Shown in pieces: positions 12,801 to 25,500 of a DNA stretch of 64,000 nucleotides (within the stretch, counting starts at the first letter, position 1; each line of letters starts with the position of its first letter). The position numbers were made by a program, and so were the translations under genes. A model generated the notes under the pieces. That model did no database searches, was not told the origin of the DNA, and saw only the letters and a program-made list of their open reading frames with translations. Source of the stretch: Pelobates cultripes (Eukaryota > Chordata > Amphibia > Anura > Pelobatidae); the NCBI GenBank assembly GCA_933207985.1, contig OW240912.1:233558628-233622627 (forward strand). Direction: 5' to 3'.

Positions 12801-15800
12801 TCAAATGGTGGGTTTTGTTGTAGGGCAGGTAGTGTTAAAATGGGGAAGATTCAAAATGTACTGGTTTTATAAATGCTTGTTTTATGACATAAGTCAAAGG
12901 GTGGTTTGTAATGATATTTATTAATTAATGACTTTACATCATAAAGAAAGCATATTTAGTGTAATGCTTTGGGGGCACCACTAGGGGGAGTGTGTAGGAA
13001 GACATGTGCTTCTGGCAGTGACATCACAGGCCAGCCTACTTACACTGAATAAAAACCCAGATGTGAGGAGAAGCTAGCTCTCTGTTTGCCTGTACCTGAC
13101 TGATCATGTAGCACCAGCTCTGACTTAGCCCCAGCCCTTTGGCTGGGGCCTTGTAAGTAATATGTTTGTATTGTAACAGTTAGCAATTGTAATAGCCTTT
13201 TGTATAATATTTAGCAACCAATAGTGTTTTGTGTAGTATTGTATTGTATAATTATTGAAATTGACATTCCGCTAGCATCTGTTTATTTATTATAGTTATA
13301 TTAAATATACATTTAATATTACAACGTTTTGTGTATTTTCTATCCACATATTCGACCATAATACCATGAATTATAAAAATATTAATGTTGTTCCGTATTG
13401 CTTAATTATTATGTATTAAGAGATTAATATTCATATTTAGGTCACGACCACAACACTGTCCAAGTATTAAAAATCACCAGTGGACCGTCTGCTCAATGTG
13501 CGTTTCGGTGCTGATATGCGCCTATGTCAAGAGCTAAGATCAGACTGAAATCTTGCCTCCTTTTAAAGGGAAAATGGAGTCACCATTTTTGTGATGTCAG
13601 TAACAGCATGCGTATTCAATTAAGCAGAGAAAGAGGAGGAGGGTCTTAGAACCAACAAATTAACTCCTCCAATGATAGAGGGTCATGAAAGCAAACAAAT
13701 TAACTCCTCCAATGCCAGAAAGCATGTAAAGAGTTCAGTCATTCTTAAAGTATATATCCCTAATAGGGAGAGGAAAGATATTAAGAAAGTCTTTCAAAAT
13801 TGGATGTCCTGTGGTTGCACTTAAGATTCTATCGATATAGATACTCCCATTTTGCGTAAAGTTATCAACCCCGGATACTGGCCAATCAGCATCTCCTCAT
13901 AGAGATTAATTGAATCAATGCATCGCTATGAGGAAAATTCAGTGTCTGCATGCAGAGGGTGGCTACACAGAATGGCAGTGCTGCACATTAGGCAGGACTG
14001 CTTAAAGGACCACTATAGGCACCCAGACCACTTCAGCTCAATGAAGTGGTCTGGGTGCCTGGTCCAGCTAGGTTTAACCTTTGTTGCAGTAAACATAGCA
14101 GTTTGAGAGAAACTGCTATGTTTACCTATGGGTTAATCCAGCCTCTAGTGGCTGTCTCATTGACAGTCGCTAGAGGTGCTTCCGCTTTTTCACTGTGATT
14201 TTCACAGTGAGAAGACGCTTGCATCCATAGGAAAGCATTGAGAATGCTTTCCTATGAACTGGCTGAATGCGCGCGGGGCTCTTGCCGCGCATGCGCATTC
14301 AGCTGATGAAATAAGAAGAGGGAGGAGAGTCCCAGCGCCGAGGGAGCCCCTCGCTGGAGAAAAGGTAAGGGATTAACCCCTTCCTCCCCCTTCAGCGCCA
14401 CAGGAGTGGGACCCTGAGGGCGCATTCAGCCAGTCCATAGGAAAGCATTATCAATGCTTTCCTATGGACGCAAGCGTCTTCTAACTGTGAAAATCAAAAA
14501 CGAGTATGTTTTCCTGGCACTATAGTGGTCCTTTAAGGAAGCAGCTTTAGCAGCCATCTGAGGAGTGGCCAGTGGAGTTATCCCTAGGCTGTAATGTAAA
14601 CATTGCATTTTCTCTGAAAAGACAGTGTGACGGACCGCTGGCACTCTGACCGAGTAGCTCCGCCAATCGATGCTCCTAGGGCTTGCCGAGGACTCCGAGC
14701 ACTCCAACCGACACCATCAGCACTGCGGACCCCACTTCCAGTGATGCAGCTGCGCCGGGGTCTCGCCATCTCTCACCCACCCTGGATCCACAACCAGGAT
14801 CCAGCTCCCAGTGGGTGAACCTCTCCTAAATCCAGAGAGCATAGCAGGAACAAAACAAGCTCTTAAAAGAGCTTACTCTGGGGAGTAAGTGATTATAGAA
14901 ATCCAAAGAGTGTAGGTATCCCTTCCCCCAAGCATGAGCCAAGGCTTCAAGAAAGGTGCAAGTAGGTCTGGTTTATTGAGGGCTACCTGCGCGGTATTTA
15001 TGCAAGTGTCCACCAGGTGTCCACCAGGTGGACACTCCCCTAGGGGACCTGATGGAACAATGGGACACATACTGGATATTAGCCAATCACAGACAATACA
15101 AACAAAACACTCCCACAGTGACATCACAATCCCTCCTCTCTATCCTGGAGATAATTGGGAAGTAATCAAATTATCTCCCAGGACAGAGGCAAGACTCCAT
15201 TAACCACATAGTTACAAAAAGACAAAAAAATACACAATGTTACAATTACTACATAAAACATTTACATGCAACATATCCCCAGATAGCTTAGATCTGAGCG
15301 CACATTATTACCGAATAGCACTCAGATCACATACATACAGTTCAATCGCCATGGAGCCAAAGTCTTTTCCATAGTCTTTCGTTACACGAATAGGCTCCAT
15401 GGCATAGCTATCTGGGGTAGCACTACTCACATACTGAAAGTTCCGAACGCCCCGGCAGATATACACAAATAAACCTTTCTGCGGGGTAAAATACAGCTAT
15501 CAGCACAGGGGCCATAGTCGGAAGGCAGGAGGCTAGCCAGTAGTCCCCTCCAGGCACAAGTGGCGAAGGGCACTTCATCACAGACAGTGTTTACAGAAAA
15601 AAGCCTGAAGTTAATGATTCTACTCACCAGAACAAATTCAATAAGCTGTAATTGTTCTGGTGACTATAGTGTCCCTTTAAATCAAGGCCATTGTGTTTCA
15701 TATTGAATTATCTATCTTTATGAACTGAAATTCTTTGAAGGCAAAATTTGTAAAAGACACACTGTCTATATTCAATATTCTAGGTGAAGTGAAGTAAATT

Positions 15801-18800
15801 ATTTCTATTTCATGAGCCTTCCCAGAGAATGTTATGCTCTACAACAACCATAAAGTGTAATTTATTGTCTCAAAATGTGTTGTGAAAGGAAACGGTCACA
15901 GTACAAATGGGAAATACAGCAGTCTGTGTATTGCAGAAAGCAAACCACATATTCTAAAGTCTAATTCGCTAAACTGGGAACTGTAAATTCTAGGCCAAGA
16001 AATATAACTGAGATATTTTTTTCTCAAGTTTGTTTTCTTCCATGCCAGCATTTTCAAGAATGGAAACAAATCGGAGCTTCTCAGTTGCTATCATGGTCAT
16101 AAAGGACAGACGGATAGCATTATATAACCTACCTTTATTTTAGTTCTAAAGTCAAAAAATGCCTTTTCAAAACGACTGCTTCTATCAGTAATAAAAATAT
16201 CCGTTATTTGGTTAACAAAGTTTTGTTTGGCAATGCCATATGAGTCCCAGATTTCTTGCACCATGGCATCCAAACTTGAAGAACCTGCACCACCTATAGA
16301 TGCCACAGTCTTAAGCGTCTCAAAATGTTTCATTGTCTCCACTAAGTCAAGGACATCATTGCACCTATACAAAAACAAAATAATGAGAAAATTTATGATA
16401 AACATTACACATTTTTCCTTTACCATAATATTTACTTTATCAAATGCATGGTGATATTGGTGAGCTAGCATGGTTTTTACATTCATTTTCTTGCTTGGAA
16501 TGTTACCAGATTAATTTTCCATATTGCACATGGTGTATGCAGATTCCTTATTAGTCTGTTTCTTCAGGGGTATTAATTTGTATATAACTATTTCTGGCAC
16601 CTACATTTTGTGTTACATAGAAACATAGAATGTGACAGCAGATAAGAACCATTCAGCCCATCTAGTTCTGCCCAATTTTCTAAGTACTTTCATTTTTCCC
16701 TGGCCTTATCTTATAGCTAGGTTAGCCTTATGCCTATTCCACGCATGCTTAAACTCCTTAACTGTGTTAACCACTACCACTTTAGCTGGAAGGCTATTCC
16801 ATGCATCCACTACCCTCTCAGTAAAGTAATACTTCCTGATATTATTTTTAAACCTTTGTCCCTCTAATTTAAGACTATGTCCTCTTGTTGTGGTAGTTTT
16901 TCTTCTTTTAAATATAGTCTCCTCCTTTACTGTGTTGATTCCCTTTATATATTTAAATGTTTCTATCATATCCCCCCTGTCTCGCCTTTCCTCCAAGCTA
17001 TACATGTTAAGATCCTTTAATCTTTCCTGGTAAGTTTTATCCTGCAATCCATGAACCAGTTTAGTAGACCTTCTCTGAACTGTCTCTAAAGTATCAATAT
17101 CCTTCTGACGATACGGTCTCCAGTACTGAGTACAATACTCCAAGTGGGGTCTCACCAGTGTTCTGTACAATGGCATGAGCACTTCCCTCTTTCTACTGCT
17201 AATACCTCTCCCTATACAACCAAGCATTCTGCTAGCATTTCCTGCTGCTCTATTACATTGTCTGCCTACCTTTAAGTCATCAGAAATAATCAATCCTAAA
17301 TCCCTTTCCTCAGATGTTGAGGTTATGACTATCAAATATTCTGTACTCTGCCCTTGGGTTTTTACGTTCAAGATGCATTAGCTAGCACTTATCCACATTA
17401 AATGTCAGTTGCCACAACTCTGACCATTTTTCTAGTTTACCTAAATCATTTGGCTTATTCATCCTGGAACATCAACCCTGTTACATATCTTAGTATCATC
17501 AGCAAAAAGACATACCTCACCATGTTGCTCATTTGCTGGATCTGTTTGAACCAGTGTCTGACCGAGCTTTGGTTCAGTGTTCATTTTTTGGAGCTTTTCC
17601 TTCGCCAAACTGTATCTAGCTATTTATACCACTGGCTCTAACAGACACTTGCTCACTGAGGTTTCTTCTAAAAGGCAGTCTTTTATTACGAACATAAAAG
17701 TGGAAACAACTTTTCGATTCCTCTCAAAGCCTTTATCAAGACTCCACTTTTTCGTTTTGACTCCTCTCTGAGCCTTTATCAAGACTTGAGAGGACAGAGA
17801 GGAGCCAAAATGTTGTCTCCACTTTTTTGTTCGTAAAAAAAAAAGATTGCCTTTTAGAGGAAACTGCAGGTGTGCCTGAATATTTATCCTTTCTTCCATT
17901 TGATGTCTCCAGGGATTGGCCCTCCCTTTCTGGAGCACCCTGTAGGAAGTATTCCCCCTTTTTAGCATGTGTATTATACTCTTTTTCTTCTTGCAGACAC
18001 TTGTTCACTGGCTCACCTGCAATGCAGTGCATGGAAGCTATGGACTGCATTGTTCACCCATTCTGCCTTTCTCTTGATTATTTGAGGTCCTAGTGTCCTT
18101 ACTAGGTATTTACTTAATTGCACTTTGCCATCTTGTAGAATTTGGCTTCAGTGTCAGACTATTAGCATGTAGCCTACACTGTTTAAATTGATGTGAAGCA
18201 GCCAAGAGAAATACAAAGTATTTTTTAGTATATGAAATTGTTGAGGTGATTATAATAGTGATCATATAGTACGAATGCAACTGGAAAACTTGTTGCAGGA
18301 AAATTAAAATGAACACTCCAAGCATCACAACCACTACAGTACAAAGTAGTGGTTATGGCACCAGGAATGCTCTGGCATTTAATATGGTTTGACTTTTTAT
18401 CTTCTTGCCACTCCGTATCTTTTCTCTTACACTCTGGAGAGCTGGAAACTCCTACTAGATGCTTCCATCAGCTATCTTGAACTAAGCACTGCAGTGTAGG
18501 GCTAGATCACTAGCTGAGAGCATCACTCTTAGAAAATATGGTAAGTCTTGCACCCCTCAAGTTATCTCAGGCAGTGGGTTTCTGTCTCTGTGAGACCCCA
18601 GATAAAAAAATAAATCATTCTAAAATGGTGCTAGGGCACTCCTGCCACCAGAACAACTACAACACACTGTAGCGGTTATTGTGCGTGGCTTGTTACTTTA
18701 ATCATATTGGGGAGATTTAGCAAAGCAAAAACAGGTGCAATTTTGGGGCAAAGTGTTGACTAAGGAGCAATCACCAGTAGAAGGTATCTCAGTATTAAGG

Positions 18801-21800
18801 ACATTGCACCTAATATAGGATCTGTTTTACCTTAATAAATATACCCAGCATGTCTTATTATGAATATTTATTAGGGGTTTAGTCCATAAAAATTAATTTT
18901 GTTAAGTAGTCCTCAAACTGTATGCTAACATTTTTACAACATTTAGACCAACTATTTAGATCTAACTGTTGTAATTTAACTGGGAGTTCAATGTTGTAAA
19001 TAACCCTTCAGTGTCAGCCATTTATTAAGGGAAAATAATATTATTAAGGGGTTCTGGAGACATCATAATAAACCATGGGATTGAAGGCTGAGTTGTTTAT
19101 AAAGGTCTCCAAAATCTCAAAATGGCATTATTTTCCTATAATACATAGCTCACTACTACATTGTTATCTCTCTCAAAATACATTTGTAGGGTTATTTACA
19201 ATAGTTAGTTTCTAGTTAAAAATATATTAATAAACATTGATATTAATGTCTTCCCAGACCAGTCCACTCTCCATTCTAGTGTGGCAGTGCTGGGAGGACA
19301 TGATGTCTTATTACTTCCTCCCAACACACCAAGGAAGCAGTGCCGGAATAAAGGGGCAGCCTGCACTGATAGAGCATGGAAACCAGGGGTAGCCACCCTC
19401 ATATACAAAAATGTAGGCAGACAGAAAGATATCTAAAGACAAAATGTATTTCAGTATTTGTGGTTGAGTATGTCTGACTGGCAACGTGCAACTGTGTATA
19501 TCTGGAAGTATGTATATGTGTGTGTCTGGCAGTTGGTATCTGTGTGTATGTGACAGTGTCTATTTGTGTGTAACTGTCTGGCAGTGTGTGAATGTGTGTA
19601 ACATGTATGTGTTTGTGCATCTGTGACTGTCTGGGAACACAGATTTGTGTGTACCTATAAATATGTCTCTGTGGTTTTGGAAGCATGTGTGTGAGGTGTG
19701 GTGCAGCAAGTAGTTTTGTAAGGCACCCTTAGAGTTCTGATGTCAGCCCTAACTGAGATTTCCTATACTTCATTAATCCTATGATTGTCAGTTTGTATTT
19801 TTAACCACTCGGACATCTTTGTGCATTACTGTTCCAAGCAAAGCAGTCTTTAATGCAGGGCAAGCAGGGCAGCTGCCCCACGCCCAGTTACTCCTGGGGG
19901 GACCCAAAGCAGCTGCCCCATTTGCCCTCTATCCACAACAATTTATTTTGGGATCACCGATCTCAAAATAAATTGTTGCGGGCAGCAGGTCTGCACACTG
20001 AGAGGGCAGTGGTGGAGGGGGTCGAGCCCCCTTCCTTGAGCCAGCAGGGAGATAAAAAGATTTCCCTGCCAACTGTTACAAATGGATTCCCTGGTGGTCC
20101 AGTGTGCTGCTGGGGCTGCCGCACTCCCATGCAGTTCCGGTGCACTGTGAGTGTCAGAGCACAGGCGTTGGGTTCCCATCCTGTGCTCTGACATCATCAC
20201 AGAGTGCCGGAACCACGATTGAATGCGGCAGCCCCAGCAGCATACTGGACCACCAGGGAGTTCACTAGCAACACAATGGACCACCAGGGAGCGAACCGGC
20301 AGCACACTGGACCACCAGGTACCCACTGGACCACCATGAAATTTATGATTGCCACCCCTGCTTGTACAGCAGGTCAGCAGGTTTGGCAAAGTCCCATTAA
20401 CCTTCTAACCCCCTAACCCTGTCTCTCTAGCCCTCTAACCCCCCAACCCTGTCTCTCTAACCCCCCAGTCCTGTCTCTCTAACCCCCCAGTCCTGTTTCT
20501 CTAACCAACCAGCCCTGTCTCTCTAGCCTCCCCAGCCCTGTCTCACTAGCCCCCCCAGCCCTGTCTCACTAGCCCCCCAGCCTTGTCTCACTAGCCCCCA
20601 ACCCTGTCTCACTAACCACCCCTAACCCAGTCTCCCTAACCCTGTTACACTCGCCACCCTCCCACAATCACTTAGAAACCCCCAACACTCACATTCAAAG
20701 CCCCAACCCTGTTACTCTCACTCCCTACGTGTGCCATGCTCTTCTACCCTCACACCTACTATCACACTTACCCAACAGATGTCTGTGTATGTATCTGTGT
20801 GTCAGTGTGTGTAAGTACCAGTGGGTGTATCTCTGTGTATGTGTCAGTGTGTGTAGCTTTGTGTCTGTGTATTTGCATGTCTGTTGCTGTGTGTGTCTGT
20901 GTATATGTATGTGTATCTGTGTGTGGCAGTGTATACACTACACACAAATGCATGTCTGCATTCAAAAGCCATTCACACACACATACTCCTTACAAAAACA
21001 TTCTTACATTCAAACACACACATTGTTGAGTTTTAAATACAACCCTGCAAGGATGGGCAAATTGTAGATCCCAAGCAAGCAAGCATTGTGGACGTGTACG
21101 ACAAATAGGGATCTATATTTTGGCCAACCTTGTGCTTGAAGGTGGTCCCAAAAAAAGTCTTGCCCCTGCGGACCCTCAGCAACTTGTCAGTGTATGTGTG
21201 TGTGTGTCAGTATGTCTATCAGTGTATATGTCTGTGTTTTTTAGTAGGTCTGTCAGTATGTGTGTCCGAGTGTGTATCAGTATGTCTCTCAGTGTATGTG
21301 TGCGTGTGTGTCAGTATATGTGTCTGTGTGTCAGTATGTATGTTAGTAACACACAGATTGCATGCCAGGGAGTGGGGAGGCAGGGTCCAGGTGGCCCAAG
21401 CAAAAGCTTGCCCAGGGTCCAACCATTATTAAACACAGCCCTGGTCTAAGGCTACTGTTCTAAGGCTCAGTAGTTAACTCTATTAGCCATTCCCTATATA
21501 CAGTATATATCATATTTAGTTCTATACTGTAATAGGGTTATGGGTTATAGTCTGTCTCTTGTACTGTGACCTGTTCCTGATATGAGGTCTAAAGGCTTTA
21601 AGAAAGGGCAGCTGATATCACTGACTAGAACATGCATTAACTCTTAAATGGAAACTTCAAGTACATTTTTAACTAGCATCTGCATTTTAGTTAAAACTAT
21701 AAATAAATAATCCAAGGTTTGTTAGCATGTTAGTAAATCAGTAGAACAACATGCTCACATGCTTGGATGACTTTTGTTTATTCCTAACATTGTGTAATGT

Positions 21801-22469
21801 GAAGCATTACACAAATAATATGTGACATATTGCACAATTCTGCGCAGAATGTTCCCCAGTAGAAGGTAATAGGAGGCAAGGGATTGGTTGTGATATACCA
21901 GCTAGGACTTGCTTATAGTGAATAATAGTGTAGAAGTATTAACTGCAGGATAAGATAAATAATATATGCTGCAGAAAAGCAATTTTTTAGAATGCATAAA
22001 AAATATAATGTATAAAAAGTTGACCCAATCCATCCAGGAAGTGTCCCCTTCTGCTATAAAAAAATAACTGAAGACTAAACTGTAAAAAAATGCAAGGATA
22101 TTTATATACATATATACATATACATATACATATATATTATGTAAATAAAAGCAGAGATTGTAGCCGTATTAGTCCAGTGATGTAGATGTAAAAAAACAGA
22201 TAAAATTCATATCTTGTAATACCTTTTTTATTGGACTTTAGTCCAATAAAAAAGGTTTTACAAGATACGAATTTTGTCTGTTTTTTTGCATATATATATA
22301 TATTTGTTGTCTTTGTTTTGCACATGATTTAATAAATTAAATTTTTTTGCTCAAGTCCTGAGAGTGCATCCTGGATATCTTTTTGTTTACATATTGGACG
22401 CACTGTGGATTGCACCCGGGCAGGTATATATTTTTAATACCAATAAGGAGAGTGCCAAGCTATCCATTG

Positions 22470-22516
<47 letters not shown>

Positions 22517-25500
22517 AACACGGTAAAAAAGCACTAAGCACATGTTTACAATTTTAGATAGCTCTTTTTCATCCAAACACAGAACTAATGGATATGTGTG
22601 CCACTCTAGCAGCATTACAAATGCAAACATTAATCTTTCTGATGTATTTAAATGAATGGAAAAGCTTCTGGCTAAGAGTTCCCTTAAATAATTTGGTTGG
22701 TTCACAACCATTCTTCATTCTGTTCTGTGCTTTGTGAACATATCTCAGTGGCTCTTTACAGCTACAGGTTAAAGCAGTGCAAGCAATTAATTGCCCACTA
22801 TTCAGCAACGTCTTGGCTGCCTAAAGAACAATCAATACAACTGACAGGTGAAATAAAAGGAAATTCACTATAAATTGCTCGCATAAGAATAAATAAAGGG
22901 AAATGGAGGCAAAGCAGAACATTTGAATGGAGCTAGAAGAATAAAATGTAATAATAGTATATATAATAATAGAATGTCATAGCTGTCTAAGGAAAAATTG
23001 AACTCATTTTCCAAACTACCTAAAAACCTACTTTTTATTTACGCTTGTCAAAATGCAGTCATACAAAAGGTGATATGTTAGACAAGGGTTTATGCAGATC
23101 CTCTCAAAAAAAAAAGGTTAAGGGACAAAAAATAGCTGTTTTGGGGGAGTGCACAAAATGGGTCAGCTGCGTGCATTCAAACTTTACCAATGGACTTTCT
23201 TGCTGCTTAGTTTTTGGAGTGAGTAAAAAGAATTTATAAAAGTTTTATAAACTATGAATGATGTGTAATAGCTCTGGGGGGCATGTCTTGAGAGCAAAAG
23301 CCTGAGACACCAATAAAACCAGAAGGGAAGTCTTGTTTGCCAGATAAAGGTATCATGGGGAGGACTATGAGGGTATAGTTGGGTTCAATCTCAATAATTT
23401 CCATACTTTTAAAGTTGGGGTAATGAGGGATGAGCAGGAAGGAGCATTGGGGTCCTACCAAATTGATTTCTATCTAAATCCATCTGTTTGTAGATGTCTT
23501 AAAGGATCAGCCCTCTAACAAGTTTAACATTGTTTCTTTATCATAAAAAGCCTGAGACACCAATAAAACCAGAAGGGAAGTCTTGTTTGCCAGATAAAGG
23601 TATCATGGGGAGGACTATGAGGGTATAGTTGGGTTCAATCTCAATAATTTCCAGACTTTTAAAGTTGGGGTAATATAGGGATGAGCAGGAAGGAGCATTG
23701 GGGTCCTACCAAATTGATTTCTATCTAAATCCATCTGTTTGTAGATGTCTTAAAGGATCAGCCCTCTAACAAGTTTAACATTGTTTCTTTATCATATTTT
23801 AATATATCTGGAACTGCAAGTCCACCTCTATTTCTAGGTGTAGTAAGGATTGTGTATTCAACCAATGACAGACATATCTCCAGAAAATGTTCTTTAGCGT
23901 GGTGAAAAATATCTTTATACTCATTGCGTGCCTGTATTGTATCAGACAATGGGAAGCAGAACTTTATCATTTTTATCAGTTTCTCCATTGCTCTATAATG
24001 TCTAAACTCCAAGAATCAGCATGTAAGATTCTCACTTAATGGCATTAAACAGCAGTAAGACTCTATTCTATATTCCGTGTAGTATATGACAAGTGCTGTA
24101 GGTACCATTCTGACAGGGGACTTATATCAATATTTGGCTACATTTCCCAAGTATTAATGATTTCTGGGCAGACATCCTATTTACTATTAAAGAGATAAAG
24201 AGATATGTGTAGAGGACATCTCTGGCTTATTTTCTGCAAAATTACTGCATCACATTAAAATAAATGTTACACCATTCCCTTAATGTGGTTTCTTCTCTGA
24301 TACCTAGACATTATAGATCATATTCCCTCCCATATACTCCCTGCCCTCATCCTTTTCAGAATGGATAGATGGTACGAGAGAGTTCAATTTTTTTAGAATC
24401 TTTAAAGGCCTGATTTCTCTAATGGTTCAATACTAGTTAAATTGAGAGTGGTTTCTGCAGCCTCCTATCTACAAGTCACTAGGTGCTTACTGGAACCCTA
24501 TTGATTCAGAATACCCCCGAATTCAGCCTTCCCTCAATACTTTGCTACTTTTTTTAACACATTGATCTCAACACAGATTATTAGTTTTGTGATTATAACA
24601 TTTTGAGCAATCTTTATGTTTTTACCCTTCTCATTTCATGTTTTTGTTTTTTTCTCCACACCAAAACTTTTTTTTTTCTTTGCCACCTACATTTAATGAA
24701 CATTTTGAATTTGAGAGCCTTACTGTTCATATAAAATATTTTCTATGAAGCATTTCTACTGCAAACATATGTATATTGTTTGCTAAAATGTTGGGATATA
24801 TTTTATTACTAGCACTGTATATATACTGTCTACATGCTGAATCATACTCCATCGTCTACATATAGTGGATGTATTGTTATTATTATGATATTTTTCAATA
24901 AAAAGATTTTACAACTAATATTAGGTTGTTTTTTTTTAACTGTCATGTGCCTATATTTTTGCTCCCTACTATGAGTGGCAAATGACCTGGGCAACAGAAT
25001 TCTTCCACCCATGTAACAATTTTAAGTAAATAATAAATATAATTTGGGGCTTAAAGGTGTAAATTAGGTGGTGGCACCTTCAACAAAGAGCTAAAAGCTT
25101 TAATATAGCGTTGTAAAACTACTAGAGGAGAAATTGGTGGTGTAGGTAAACCAATGGACGGTGGGGCTGGCAATGCAGCAAATAATACAGCTAATTACAT
25201 TTATTTCCACACAGACTATGCTTCCAACTCTTCTCCTACAAAATATTTGGGAGGACATTGCTCAGTTCCTATCTGTAGACACCTTCTAAGGTGAACTCTG
25301 TGCACCGTCACACCCCTATACTCAAAGCATAGATATAAGGAAAGTTATCATACTCACCTTTCCATAAACATGTTAATATTCTTGAAGCAATGTGCATTGT
25401 GTGGTGGCCAAGGTGAATCTACCCATAAGTCTTGTGTGGCATCCTTCTCCTTGCCTTGGTTATTAGAAAACCAATCTTTCCTATTGAATTTTGACTGTGA

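Larger units (their letters stand above)
8879..13455 (+). mobile_element. Young LTR retroelement (ERV- or Gypsy-like), non-autonomous
   Basis: Two 549-bp direct LTRs (TG...CA) enclose 3.48 kb. The exact 5-bp target duplication CTGTC lies at 8874-8878 and 13456-13460. The LTRs differ at one site only (C at 9356, A at 13384), implying very recent insertion. A primer-binding site complementary to tRNA-Ser follows the 5' LTR. No gag, protease, RT or integrase can be read, so it must have been mobilised in trans. ERV versus Gypsy cannot be decided without genes. Confidence 0.93.
13950..15676 (-). mobile_element. Older MITE interrupted by two insertions
   Basis: The right end (AGGGACACTATAGTCACC read on the minus strand, TTAA at 15677-15680) and inner segments at 14537-14625 and 15588-15676 match the element starting at 35374. 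Removing the nested MITE and solo LTR restores collinearity with that copy, e.g. TCTCTGAAAAGACAG joined to TGTTTACAG. Confidence 0.7.
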
